Positions 1-11,280 are shown, counted from the stretch's first letter. The stretch is DNA of 33,967 bases from Sphingobacteriales bacterium (GCA_016718845.1 JADKCK010000006.1:190001-223967); one strand, 5' to 3'. Notes: generated by a model from the letters alone, not told the origin. Numbers and translations: made by a program.

Positions 1-2513
<2,513 letters not shown>

Positions 2514-2668
2514 TTTTATTTTATACTATATAATTTTGTTATGTAAATAGTAAGACCAAATGGTATTGCTATATGCAAGTTACTAACTACACAAAGGCTA
2601 AATAATTAGTGTTGAAGTAGTTTATTAAAGGAAAAATCTTGTAACAATATGTTCAATATAAAGAGCTT

Positions 2669-2775
2669 TAGGTGGTTATAGCGAGGAGGATCCACCTCTT
2701 CCCATTTCGAACAGAGAAGTTAAGCTCCTCAGCGCCGATGGTACTGCAATTTGTGGGAGAGTAGGTCGCCGCCTA
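2669..2775 (+). rRNA. rrf: 5S ribosomal RNA
   Basis: A 107-base gene with closing stem ggtggttat / gtcgccgcc, the conserved internal stretch cccatttcgaacagagaag, and the 3' half ending in gggagagtaggtcgccgcc. It lies about 155 bp after 23S rRNA and 14 bp before a strong hairpin terminator, so it is the last gene of the rRNA operon. No tRNA gene is seen between 23S and 5S or after 5S. Ends may be off by 1-3 bases. Confidence 0.95.
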
Positions 2776-2788
2776 ATTTATTAACAGC

Positions 2789-2819
2789 ACCCCTTAGTCT
2801 GAAAAGACTAAGGGGTTTG
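2789..2819 (+). terminator. rRNA operon terminator
   Basis: Perfect 11-bp stem (ccccttagtct, 2790-2800; agactaagggg, 2805-2815) with a gaaa tetraloop, followed by a short T run. It closes the rrn operon directly after 5S. Confidence 0.9.
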
Positions 2820-3216
2820 CTGCGTTTACCTAATACCTACTCCTAATCTATCAAAAAAAACCTTGCTAACCACCCAATATTTTATTAGGCAGTAGCAAGG
2901 TTCTGGGCGGTAAGTAAAATCCCATTTTTATCAAGCAAAATTAACCAAATAGGGCTGGCTTTAGTGCTGCAGGTAATAGCATTTTTTTTTATGGTACTAC
3001 CTGATTTGCTAAATTGAACTATTAGACATTATATTTCTTGCGTTGATGTGTGGTATTAATGCGCTTAATTGCTATGGGGGTGCCATAGACCATGCAAAAT
3101 AGGGTAAGCCAATGACCACCCCCAAAAAAGACATATTCCGCGTCAAGCGGGGCAAGTACTAGCTTTGGGTTGAGAAAAAGTTGTAGTACCAAATTAAATA
3201 AATAATTTACGGCTAA
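2820..3216. other. Intergenic region between rrn operon and thiolase gene
   Basis: About 400 bp with no convincing gene. It holds an inverted repeat with 10-bp arms (aaccttgcta 2859-2868, tagcaaggtt 2893-2902) and a 24-nt loop, and copy A of the 78-bp dispersed element (3076-3153). The flanking transcription units converge here (rrn +, thiolase -). Confidence 0.6.
3076..3153 (+). repeat. 78-bp dispersed element, copy A
   Basis: One of three copies (others 11000-11077 on - and 23705-23782 on +), each exactly 78 bp from GGGGGTG to the final GGGGC. Invariant parts: GGGGGTGCC at the left; at the right AGCCAA, CACCCCCAAAAAAGACAT and CGCGTCAAGCGGGGC. GGGGGTG (3076-3082) can pair with CACCCCC (3117-3123), and CCGC-GTCAA-GCGG forms a second small stem. 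The centre varies between copies. It lies between two convergent transcription units. Confidence 0.85.
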
Positions 3217-4419
3217 TTAAATTCGCTCTACAATAATAGCTGCGCCTTGCCCTACGCCTACGCACATAGTTGCCAAACCGTATCGGGCATTTGGGCGGCG
3301 TTTTAGCTCGTGCACCAAGGTAGTAATAATGCGAGCACCCGAGCAACCTAATGGGTGCCCTAATGCAATTGCTCCACCATTAACGTTTACTTTTTCGAGC
3401 GGAATTTGCAACTCTTGGATACATGCCAACACCTGAGCGGCAAATGCCTCGTTTAGTTCAAACAAATCTATGTCGTTGATGCTTAAATTGGCTCGTTGTA
3501 AAGCTTTTTTCATTGCTGGAACAGGACCAACACCCATATAGGCAGGGTCTACGCCAGCCGTAGCCATTGACACAATGCGAGCCAAGGGTTTTAAGTTGAG
3601 TTTGTTTACCAAATCTTCGTTAGCTATCAAAACTGCTGCTGCACCATCGTTTATACCCGACGAGTTACCGGCTGTTACCGTCCCGTTTTCTTTAACAAAA
3701 GCGGGTTTTAATGCAGCTAATTTTTCGGCAGATGTTTGGCGTGGATGCTCGTCTTTTACAAATAGGGTTGGTGAGTCTTTGATGGCATAGATGGTTACGG
3801 GGACTAATTCGTCGGCAAAACGGTTGTTTTGGTGGGCTATTTGGTATTTTTGTTGCGATGATAAGGCAAATGCGTCTTGTGCTTGTCGCGAAATCCCCCA
3901 TTTTTTAGCCACATTTTCGGCGGTTTCGCCCATGCTGTAGGGGTAGTGCATGTCGGCTAAACGAGGGTTGGTAAATCGCCAACCGATGGTAGTATCTACC
4001 ATAGCTACTTGACGGCTAAATGCGCTGCTGGCTTTTAATGTTACAAAAGGCGCACGCGTCATGCTTTCTACGCCGCCGGCTATGTATGCTTGTCCTTCGT
4101 TTAGCATGGTGCAACGAGCGGCATCCATTACGGCTTGCAAACCCGAGGCACACAATCTATTAACCGTTACACCGCCTACCTCGATAGGCAAACCTGCCAA
4201 CAAAGCTGCCATTCGAGCCACATTTCGATTGTCTTCGCCTGCCTGATTGGCTGCTCCAAATACCACATCTTCGATACTCGAAGTGGGTACATTGGGGTTT
4301 CTTGCCATCAATGCTTTTATAACTAATGCTGCTAAATCGTCGGGGCGCTGTGTGCTTAATGCACCGCCATAACTGCCAATAGGCGTCCGAATTGCATCTA
4401 CAATAAATGCTTTTTTCAT
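3217..4419 (-). CDS. Thiolase, acetyl-CoA C-acyltransferase (PcaF/PaaJ-type)
   Basis: A 400-residue thiolase. These enzymes cleave 3-oxoacyl-CoA with CoA, or run in reverse as a Claisen condensation. The nucleophile is Cys90 (VNRLCASG), the active-site His355 lies in ALGHPLG and the second Cys386 in TMCVGVGQG. Full family length with both thiolase domains; NANQ-like and NEAFA motifs are present. Overall wording (RTPIGSYGGALS, NQAGEDNRNVARM, TTIGWRF) is close to E. coli PaaJ and proteobacterial PcaF (3-oxoadipyl-CoA thiolase), but no aromatic-degradation genes are nearby, so a general beta-oxidation role is equally possible. It is a single-gene unit on the - strand, converging on the rrn operon and divergent from the 4680 gene. 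A TAACTTTG -7 element lies upstream at 4449-4456. Substrate specificity is inferred and uncertain. Confidence 0.93.
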   Translation of the reverse strand: MKKAFIVDAIRTPIGSYGGALSTQRPDDLAALVIKALMARNPNVPTSSIEDVVFGAANQAGEDNRNVARMAALLAGLPIEVGGVTVNRLCASGLQAVMDAARCTMLNEGQAYIAGGVESMTRAPFVTLKASSAFSRQVAMVDTTIGWRFTNPRLADMHYPYSMGETAENVAKKWGISRQAQDAFALSSQQKYQIAHQNNRFADELVPVTIYAIKDSPTLFVKDEHPRQTSAEKLAALKPAFVKENGTVTAGNSSGINDGAAAVLIANEDLVNKLNLKPLARIVSMATAGVDPAYMGVGPVPAMKKALQRANLSINDIDLFELNEAFAAQVLACIQELQIPLEKVNVNGGAIALGHPLGCSGARIITTLVHELKRRPNARYGLATMCVGVGQGAAIIVERI

Positions 4420-4448
4420 AAAAAAGAGTATTTTTGCTTATTTTGCGC

Positions 4449-4456
4449 CAAAGTTA
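4449..4456 (-). promoter_or_regulatory. Likely -7 element for the thiolase gene
   Basis: On the - strand this reads TAACTTTG, matching the Bacteroidota TAnnTTTG -7 box about 30 bp before the start codon at 4419. No clear TTTG -33 box is seen at the expected spacing. Confidence 0.45.
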
Positions 4457-4530
4457 TAGCTTTTTAACGATTTTTTATCACTTTGCACACACTTTTAGCA
4501 ACCCTTTAAGCGTTTTTAACGTCAAGTAGT

Positions 4531-4561
4531 TTTGTAAGCTATCACAAAAGTAGTACCTTTG
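4531..4561 (+). promoter_or_regulatory. Bacteroidota-type promoter for the 4680 gene
   Basis: TTTG (4531-4534), 19-bp spacer, TACCTTTG (4554-4561): a full match to the Bacteroidota sigma-A consensus TTTG-N19-21-TAnnTTTG. The predicted transcript starts near 4568, giving a 5' leader of about 110 nt that contains a short inverted repeat (gaagaaa-a-tttcttc, 4592-4606). Confidence 0.8.
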
Positions 4562-4679
4562 TGCTTTAATTGCTTATTTAGGCTAATTGATGAAGAAAAT
4601 TTCTTCAAAAATTACCAATTATAATTTACTTTACGCAAATTGATATTGCACTCCAAAATAACAACAACAAAAACAACAA

Positions 4680-7600
4680 ATGAATACACTTTTTCGACTA
4701 ATTATCATTAGCCTCTTATTAGGCTATATCACCCAAAGCGCTCAAGCACAACCTTGTACCATTAACACCGGGCAATTAGGCAATATACAGCCACCGGCTT
4801 TATCAACCATTTGTGCCGATGAACCCGTTATATTGCCCAATATTACTTTTACTGCCGGACCCGGGCAAAGTAACCCAGGCGTGGTGTGGGGTTTATATAT
4901 TGCTCAACCTACTACCAACGTACCCGGTAACGACGATAATTTTATTTATAACGGATATGCTATTGCCGTTGACGAAAACGGAACCCCAATTATTGGCGGC
5001 GGTACGGCAGATTTAACCCAAAGCAACCTTTTCGAAGGCGGTTCGTCTGTAACTGTTTGCTTTGTGCCTTTTATATCGCCCGATGTAACGATACCACCCG
5101 ACTTGCCACTGTCGTGCTCGGGTGTTAACTTAACGGTTACTTACCCTTGCTTTACCGTAAACCAACCCGGACCCTTGTGTAGTTGCGATGCAGATGTTAG
5201 CAGTATTGCCCTTGCCAATGGCGGACAATATTGTGCCAATGGCAACCTAAACAGCGGAACTATAACCATTACAGGCACACCTAACAGCGCCGATTATGCC
5301 ACTTTATTGGTAGTAACCAATGGAGCTAACATAGTGCAAAGTTATAATCTTGACGAAAATGCACCTTATAATTTTGCAGATTTAAATGCAGGTACCTACA
5401 ATATCTGCGCTTTAAACTATAGATTAGATGCCGAAGCCGAAGTTGTAGCTAGCTTAGATGCCGGAAATTTACCCGCAAATACACTTTGTTTTGCCACATC
5501 GTGCAGCCAAATTACTATTTTAGCTGCCAACGACCCCGCTTGTTTTGTGTGCGAAGCAGCAGTTACTAGTATTGCCCTTGCCAATGGCGGACAATATTGT
5601 GCCAATGGCAACCTCAATAGCGGAGTTATTACCATTACAGGCACGCCCAGCAACGCCGATTATGCCACTTTATCGGTATTAACCGATGGAACTAACGCAG
5701 TGCAAAGTTATAATCTTAACGAAAATGCACTTTACAATTTTGCAGGTTTAGATGCAGGTATCTACAACATCTGCGCCTTAAATTATTATAGCGATGATGA
5801 AACCGAAATTTTAGCCGCATTAGAAGATGGTATCATACCACCTAACGCACTTTGCTATGCCACATCGTGCAGCCAAATTACCATTTTAGCCGCCAACGAC
5901 CCTGCCTGCGCCGCTACTTGCGATGCCACCATTACAGGCGTAAGCACAACAGTAGGCACAAATTATTGCATCGAGGGTATTATTAGCGGATTAAGCCCAA
6001 CATCGGGTGTTATTACCGCAACAGGTACTAACAATAGTGCCGATTATGCCAGCATTTATGTATTGCAAAACTCATCGGAACAAACATTAGCCACCGTATC
6101 GGGTAGTGGAGCCTCGTTTAACTTTGCCGACCTTGGCGTAGGTATTGGTAATTACCAAATTTGTGGAGTTAATTATTTAGCCACCGACGAAGCTGCCGTT
6201 TTAGCAGGTATTGCCGATGGCAACCTAACACCCGATGGTACTTGTGCAACATCGTTTTGTACCAATATCAACATCCAAACTTGCTTTGCTTGTAACGCCT
6301 CTATCGAAAGTGTGGTGCTAAATCCCAATATCACCGAATTTTGCACTAACGGTAACTTAACCCCAATTGTTATATTTGGCGGTGAAAACACTAGCGAAGA
6401 ATACGAAAATATTATTGCAATAACCAACGAAGCAGGCAATGATGTATTACAATACGAATCGTTTGTTGATGGCAATACTTATGATTTAAGTGGATTGGCA
6501 CTCGGTACCTACCAAATTTGTGGGATAAATTATTATTTTGGCGATGAAGAAGCCGTTATTAATTCGTTAGAATTTGACCAACTTCCTTCTATCGCATCGG
6601 ATATTTGCTCTCGCTTTGCCTGCAAAACCATTACCATTACAACCTGCAACAACTGCAACAACACCATTGATGTCATTAGCGTAGAAGGTGGCGTAACTAC
6701 CCTTTGCGGTATCACTCAAACCGGCAATATTATAGTAACAGGTACACCAGCCACCGACGATAATACCACCCAACTAATCATCACCGACCCAAGTGGCAAT
6801 ATTATTGCTTTTGCACCTATTGGCAGCGTAGATTTTGCTAACTACGATTTGTCGTTTGGCTGCTACAATGTATTAGCCGTAAACTATGCCTTGATAGATG
6901 CCAATGCAGTACTTAATTGCACCACCCTCGAGTGCATACAATCGCAGATAGATGCAGGTGATATTTGCGCCATTGTATCGCCAAATGTAATACCTTTTTG
7001 TATGTTACCCCCTTATTGGGGCGAGTGTTGCCAAGCCGAAGTAGGCGATGTAACAGTAGCTGGCGGACAAACTACCCTTTGCTCGGGCTTAACAACAGGT
7101 GCTATTACGGTAACAAGTGCAGCCTCGGGCGAGTATGGCTCGGCATTGATTATCACCGCACCCGATGGTACAAAAACGGTAGCAGCTGTTGGCTCGGCTT
7201 TAAGTTTGGGCAGCGTAGGCGATTATACTGTTTGTGGTATCAGCTACGTACAAACCGATTCATCTGCCGTTATTAACTCTATCATCGAGGGTGTTGTTAT
7301 CGAAGATGTTTGCTATGTTTTGTCGAGTAATTGCCTAACATTTACGGTTTTAGCTCCTTATACGGGGCAGTGTTGCCAAGCCCAAGTAGGCGATGTAACA
7401 GTAGCTGGCGGACAAACTACCCTTTGCTCGGGCTTAACAACAGGGGCTATTACGGTAACAAGTGCAGCCTCGGGCGAGTATGGCTCGGCATTGATTATCA
7501 CCGCACCCGATGGCACAAAAACAGTAGCGACTGTTGGCTCGGCATTAAGTTTGGGCAGCACAGGCGATTATACCGTTTGTGGTATCAGCTACGTACAAAC

Positions 7601-9110
7601 CGATTCGACTACCATTATCAACTCTATCATCGAAGGTTTTATTATCGAGGATATTTGCTATATTTTGTCTAGCAATTGCTTAACATTTACGGTTTTAGCT
7701 CCCAACGACCCCGCTTGTTTAGATGCTTTGCAGGTTAGTAATATTGTAGAAACAGTTGCTCCCGATGGATTTAGCTATACCGTAAGTTTCGACATATCGG
7801 GCGGTACGGGTGTTTATGTGGTAGATGGCGTACAAATTGTGGGTAGTAGTTACACCAGTGTGGCTATTCCGTGCGGCAGTACCTACTCGTTTAATGTTAC
7901 CGATACAGGTAGTACAGGCATTATTATTGTAGATGGAGCAGCCCCTTGCGAGCGTCCATGCCCATCGGCGGGTACTTTTGCAGGTATAGATGGCAATTTG
8001 TTGGTGTGCTCGGGTAGTGCCACTAGTTTAACTTTGTCGGGACAAAATATTTTTGCGGGTACTAACTTAGTGTATGTACTTTGTACCGATGAAAACAACG
8101 CCCTAAACACCATTGTGGCAACCAATGCCACCGAGCCAACATTTAGTATTAACAGCAACCCCAATTTGCAAGCCAACACTACCTATTATATAGTAGCAGT
8201 AGCAGGCTACACCAATCCCGATGGTACTATCATCTTTGCCGATGTTTGTACCAACCTATCAAATGCCGTAGGTGTGGTGTTTTTAACGCCTGTTACACTC
8301 ACTGTTGATGGTGGTTGCGATTACACGACTGGAATTTATACACAAATTGTTTATCCCGAAGGTGGCTATCCTGCCTATAATTCATCATCGCCGTATACAC
8401 TAAGTGGCGAAATTAACGAAGACGTTTTTGCAGGAAATAGTGCTACAAGAATAATTGCAGCAGGCGACACACCCGCTACTTACGGTATAATTGTTACAGA
8501 TGTAGTAGGTTGTAGCGGAGCAGAAAGTGGAGATATTGAAGAATGCACTAAAACCCCCGTTGCCGTTGAATGGTTGAGCTTTAGAGGTACCGTAAAACCC
8601 GAAGGCAATTTGCTAGAATGGTCAACGGCTACCGAAAGCAACAGCAATTACTTTGCCATTGAACGCTCAACCGATGGTAATAACTTTACCCGTTTAGGTA
8701 CGGTTGATGCAGCAGGTAACAGCTCAACACAACGCAACTACAGCTTTACCGACAAACAAGCTTTGGGTGGGTTAGTCTATTATCGTATTATCCAATTCGA
8801 TTTTAATGGCGATAATAACCCCTCGAAAACTATTACCCTAACGCGCAACAGCAACGCCCTCGATTTTACCAAAATATATCCAGTACCTGCCCACGATGAT
8901 GTGACCATTACATTTGAGGCAGATAATTACACATCGGCACAACTTATGGTATACGATGTGGCAGGCAGATTGGTTGAACAGCAAACCATTATCACCCGTA
9001 AAGGTTTAAACAACCAAACTATTGACCTAAGTAATTATACCAATGGCGTGTACTTTGTATCTGTTGTTACCACCGATGCTAAAATAACCACCCGTTTTGT
9101 GAAAAACTAA
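4680..9110 (+). CDS. Secreted multi-repeat protein with T9SS type A C-terminal sorting domain
   Basis: 1476 residues. An N-terminal signal peptide (about residues 1-23, hydrophobic core IIISLLLGYI, ending AQAQ) is followed by an unassigned region to about 165. Seven modules of about 115-125 residues follow, each opening with a Cys cluster (CSCDA, CFVCEA, CAATCDA, CFACNA, CNNCNN, CCQAE, CCQAQ) and sharing a G..YC/TLC...G.I...G pattern, to about residue 1007. Then come two less clear regions, a fibronectin-like block (LEWSTATESNSNYFAIERS, about 1300-1390), and a final 80-residue sorting domain with IYPVPAHDDV, YDVAGRLV, LSNYTNGVYFV and a terminal Lys-rich strand (TRFVKN), as in TIGR04183. Such domains direct export through the outer membrane by T9SS and cell-surface attachment. 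The start follows an A-rich leader; the promoter is at 4531-4561. Function is unknown, but surface adhesin or envelope architecture fits. Modules 6 and 7 are nearly identical in DNA. Confidence 0.9.
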   Translation: MNTLFRLIIISLLLGYITQSAQAQPCTINTGQLGNIQPPALSTICADEPVILPNITFTAGPGQSNPGVVWGLYIAQPTTNVPGNDDNFIYNGYAIAVDENGTPIIGGGTADLTQSNLFEGGSSVTVCFVPFISPDVTIPPDLPLSCSGVNLTVTYPCFTVNQPGPLCSCDADVSSIALANGGQYCANGNLNSGTITITGTPNSADYATLLVVTNGANIVQSYNLDENAPYNFADLNAGTYNICALNYRLDAEAEVVASLDAGNLPANTLCFATSCSQITILAANDPACFVCEAAVTSIALANGGQYCANGNLNSGVITITGTPSNADYATLSVLTDGTNAVQSYNLNENALYNFAGLDAGIYNICALNYYSDDETEILAALEDGIIPPNALCYATSCSQITILAANDPACAATCDATITGVSTTVGTNYCIEGIISGLSPTSGVITATGTNNSADYASIYVLQNSSEQTLATVSGSGASFNFADLGVGIGNYQICGVNYLATDEAAVLAGIADGNLTPDGTCATSFCTNINIQTCFACNASIESVVLNPNITEFCTNGNLTPIVIFGGENTSEEYENIIAITNEAGNDVLQYESFVDGNTYDLSGLALGTYQICGINYYFGDEEAVINSLEFDQLPSIASDICSRFACKTITITTCNNCNNTIDVISVEGGVTTLCGITQTGNIIVTGTPATDDNTTQLIITDPSGNIIAFAPIGSVDFANYDLSFGCYNVLAVNYALIDANAVLNCTTLECIQSQIDAGDICAIVSPNVIPFCMLPPYWGECCQAEVGDVTVAGGQTTLCSGLTTGAITVTSAASGEYGSALIITAPDGTKTVAAVGSALSLGSVGDYTVCGISYVQTDSSAVINSIIEGVVIEDVCYVLSSNCLTFTVLAPYTGQCCQAQVGDVTVAGGQTTLCSGLTTGAITVTSAASGEYGSALIITAPDGTKTVATVGSALSLGSTGDYTVCGISYVQTDSTTIINSIIEGFIIEDICYILSSNCLTFTVLAPNDPACLDALQVSNIVETVAPDGFSYTVSFDISGGTGVYVVDGVQIVGSSYTSVAIPCGSTYSFNVTDTGSTGIIIVDGAAPCERPCPSAGTFAGIDGNLLVCSGSATSLTLSGQNIFAGTNLVYVLCTDENNALNTIVATNATEPTFSINSNPNLQANTTYYIVAVAGYTNPDGTIIFADVCTNLSNAVGVVFLTPVTLTVDGGCDYTTGIYTQIVYPEGGYPAYNSSSPYTLSGEINEDVFAGNSATRIIAAGDTPATYGIIVTDVVGCSGAESGDIEECTKTPVAVEWLSFRGTVKPEGNLLEWSTATESNSNYFAIERSTDGNNFTRLGTVDAAGNSSTQRNYSFTDKQALGGLVYYRIIQFDFNGDNNPSKTITLTRNSNALDFTKIYPVPAHDDVTITFEADNYTSAQLMVYDVAGRLVEQQTIITRKGLNNQTIDLSNYTNGVYFVSVVTTDAKITTRFVKN
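5196..5927 (+). repeat. Intragenic tandem modules, about 366-bp period (two units)
   Basis: The units starting at 5196 and 5562 share long near-identical stretches (gccaatggcggacaatattg and neighbouring blocks) with a 366-bp offset, that is 122 codons. They encode modules 1 and 2 of the secreted protein. Divergence is greater than in the 345-bp pair downstream, so this duplication looks older. Confidence 0.8.
7025..7702 (+). repeat. Intragenic tandem duplication, 345-bp period (two units)
   Basis: Units 7025-7369 and 7370-7702 are almost identical over their first two thirds, then accumulate scattered, mostly third-position or conservative differences. They encode modules 6 and 7 (115 residues each, both beginning CCQA). 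The period is a multiple of three, so gain or loss of a unit keeps the frame. This is the youngest duplication in the gene. Confidence 0.9.
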
Positions 9111-9130
9111 CACCAACTAGTTTTATACCA

Positions 9131-9170
9131 AACGCCCAACTGTAACTTTATTACAGTTGGGCGTTTTTTT
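9131..9170 (+). terminator. Terminator after the secreted repeat protein
   Basis: A perfect 15-bp stem (aacgcccaactgtaa, 9131-9145; ttacagttgggcgtt, 9151-9165) with a 5-nt loop and a run of T on the + strand, 20 bp after the stop codon. Confidence 0.93.
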
Positions 9171-9245
9171 TTGTGAATTTTGATAGAAAATTGCACCTCT
9201 TAGCGGACTATAAAAATGCAAATTTGGGTTTAGATACAGCAAAAA

Positions 9246-9288
9246 ATAAAACTGGCTTTTATCGTTTGTAGCGATAAAAGCCAGTTTT
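9246..9288 (-). terminator. Terminator of asnS
   Basis: A 15-bp stem (aactggcttttatcg 9250-9264 with cgataaaagccagtt 9272-9286), followed on the - strand by a T-rich run. It lies 13 bp after the asnS stop codon. Confidence 0.9.
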
Positions 9289-9300
9289 TGTAGGGTAACA

Positions 9301-10833
9301 TTATGGAAACAAACGACCATAATAACGTGGAAAAGGTATAGTTTCGCGGATATGCGAGACACCAGTCATCCACATAACCAAACGCTCGAAGCCCAAGCCA
9401 AAGCCAGCATGAGGCACCGAACCAAATCGGCGCAAATCCAAATACCATTCAAAGGCTTCTAGGGGCAGGTCGTGTTCTTTTATGCGTTCTAGTAGTTTTT
9501 CTATATCGTCTTCGCGTTGCGAGCCGCCAACAATTTCGCCGAAACCTTCGGGGGCTAACAAATCAACGCCTTTTACGTAGTTGTCGTCGTCTTCGTAGCG
9601 TTTCATATAAAACGCTTTTATGGGGCTAGGCCATTTGTATACAAACACAGGCACATCAAAAAGGCGGGTAATGGCTTTCTCGTCCGATGCACCAAAGTCG
9701 TCGCCGGGTACAAAGTTGCTTGCCGATGCTATCCATTGTGGGATATTACGAGCATCATCTTCTAATTTTTTAAGCTCGTTTTTTAGCGTATCCACTTTGT
9801 TCTGAAAATGATTTATCTCGCCTTTTTTCAAGCCTTTTGCTTGTAGTTTTTCTTCGTACTCGGCAAGAGCGGCATTTTTTTCGGCTATGGTAGCATGTAC
9901 GGCGGCTAAATCGGCTTCGAGTTGTACAATGGCATTTTTGCCGTTTACTTCTTTTTTGCCTTTTATTATCAGCACGGCATCGTCGTAGGTGATGCGCGGA
10001 AACGGTTGTTTAATTGCCTCGAATAGAGTTAGGTTGCGTTCTAATGTCTCCAATTCGGTGCGGCATTTTTCGTACACTTCGCTTACCACATATCGCACAA
10101 AATCCTCGATAAGGTTCATGTCCATTTCTAGGTCGTAGAAAGCCATTTCGGGTTCAATCATCCAAAACTCGGATAAGTGGCGTGGCGTTAGCGATTTTTC
10201 GGCTCTAAACGTAGGTCCAAAAGTGTATACTTTACCCATTGCCATAGCGGTTGCCTCGGCGTATAGTTGCCCCGATTGAGACAAGTACGCTACTTGGTCT
10301 TCTTTATAAAATTGGGTGTCGAACAAAGTGGTTGTTCCTTCGCAGGCGTTGCCAGTTAATATTGGCGAGTCCATTTGTACAAAATCGCGCTCCTGAAAAA
10401 AGCGATGAATGGCATATAGGGCGCAGTTGCGTATTTTCATGATAGCCCACTGGCGTTTTGAGCGCAACCAAAGGTGGCGGTTGTTCATCAAAAAGTCTAC
10501 GCCATGTTCTTTTTTGCCAATAGGGTAGTTTTCATCGGCAATGCTATAGATATGTACATCGGTGGCTTGTAGTTCGTAGCCGCCTTCTTGGTTATCGTCT
10601 TTGCGTACAGTACCTGTTATGCTTATGGCACTTTCTAGGGTTAGGCGTTTGGCGCGTTCTAGGTTTTCTTCGCCGGCTGTTGTTACTTCTACCACACATT
10701 GTACAAAACCCGAGCCATCGCGAAGCACCAAAAAGGCTACTTTACCGCTCGAGCGTTTGTTGGCTATCCAACCATGTAGGGTTACTTTGCCACCTTCGTG
10801 TTTGGGCAGGTCTTTTATATAGGTCAGTTCCAT
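9301..10833 (-). CDS. asnS: Asparaginyl-tRNA synthetase
   Basis: Class IIb synthetase that attaches Asn to tRNA(Asn) in the cytoplasm. The 510 residues show the N-terminal OB-fold anticodon-binding domain (about 15-100, VTLHGWIANKRSSGKVAFLVLRDG), motif 2 (PTFRAEKS, 207-214) and motif 3 (GFGLGFERLVMW, 477-488). It is about 40 residues longer than E. coli AsnRS because of a charged, coiled-coil-like insertion at about residues 290-375 in the catalytic domain. The open frame extends 37 codons upstream to 10944, but the start at 10833 is preferred: it begins the OB-fold at the usual place, and the promoter at 10864-10894 lies between the two Met codons, so the longer form would not be transcribed from it. 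Single-gene unit. Confidence 0.96.
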   Translation of the reverse strand: MELTYIKDLPKHEGGKVTLHGWIANKRSSGKVAFLVLRDGSGFVQCVVEVTTAGEENLERAKRLTLESAISITGTVRKDDNQEGGYELQATDVHIYSIADENYPIGKKEHGVDFLMNNRHLWLRSKRQWAIMKIRNCALYAIHRFFQERDFVQMDSPILTGNACEGTTTLFDTQFYKEDQVAYLSQSGQLYAEATAMAMGKVYTFGPTFRAEKSLTPRHLSEFWMIEPEMAFYDLEMDMNLIEDFVRYVVSEVYEKCRTELETLERNLTLFEAIKQPFPRITYDDAVLIIKGKKEVNGKNAIVQLEADLAAVHATIAEKNAALAEYEEKLQAKGLKKGEINHFQNKVDTLKNELKKLEDDARNIPQWIASASNFVPGDDFGASDEKAITRLFDVPVFVYKWPSPIKAFYMKRYEDDDNYVKGVDLLAPEGFGEIVGGSQREDDIEKLLERIKEHDLPLEAFEWYLDLRRFGSVPHAGFGLGFERLVMWMTGVSHIRETIPFPRYYGRLFP

Positions 10834-10863
10834 GCAAATTAGTTGTTTTCTTGAATTTGGGTG

Positions 10864-10894
10864 CAAAGGTACAAAAAAAAGTGCAAACTGCAAA
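10864..10894 (-). promoter_or_regulatory. Promoter of asnS
   Basis: On the - strand: TTTG (10894-10891), 19-bp spacer, TACCTTTG (10871-10864), a full match to the Bacteroidota consensus, about 30 bp before the chosen asnS start codon. A second TTTG lies 12 bp before the -7 box. Confidence 0.8.
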
Positions 10895-10999
10895 ATGTAA
10901 GGAAAATTAAAGTGAACAAGGTGCTTAAATAATGAAATAGCCAATTTGATTGTACGCCATTGTTGTTAGGTCTAACCGTTTGTTTATTGGTTTGGGCAT

Positions 11000-11077
11000 G
11001 CCCCGCTTGACGCGGAATATGTCTTTTTTGGGGGTGGTGATTGGCTTTCCATGCTTTGCACAGTAGGGGGCACCCCC
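11000..11077 (-). repeat. 78-bp dispersed element, copy B
   Basis: Reverse-strand copy of the element at 3076-3153, same length. On the + strand the GGGGGTG/CACCCCC arms are at 11030-11036 and 11071-11077. It shares the run from AGCCAAT through CACCCCCAAAAAAGACAT to the GGGGC end with copy A almost without change, while the centre differs. Confidence 0.85.
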
Positions 11078-11138
11078 AGAGCAAGGTAAGCAACGCAAGC
11101 AAGGTGTGCATATGAGGGGCGCAAACTTGGCACTTTGC

Positions 11139-11191
11139 GGGTAGACAAAAGGTGCAATCAGCACCGAATATGGAACTGCGCGAAGCAAATG
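11139..11191 (-). repeat. 53-bp dispersed element, copy 1
   Basis: Matches 30260-30312 (+) at 50 of 53 positions by eye. It carries a 5-bp stem ggtgc/gcacc with a 5-nt loop; one of the three differences falls in that loop. It begins CATTTGCTTCGCGCAG when read on the - strand. Confidence 0.85.
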
Positions 11192-11280
11192 TATAGCCGG
11201 GTGTGCTTGGGGCAAACTGCTAGAATGGACACAAAAAACATTATCTGTTGAGGAGTAAAGTATTTTTGGTAAAAAGTTTG

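Noticed and set aside
10839..11215. Two overlapping - strand frames of 90 and 96 codons upstream of asnS
   Set aside because: They mostly translate the 78-bp and 53-bp repeats and overlap the asnS promoter; the repeats are open in more than one frame, and the other copies do not keep a start codon or a shared frame context.
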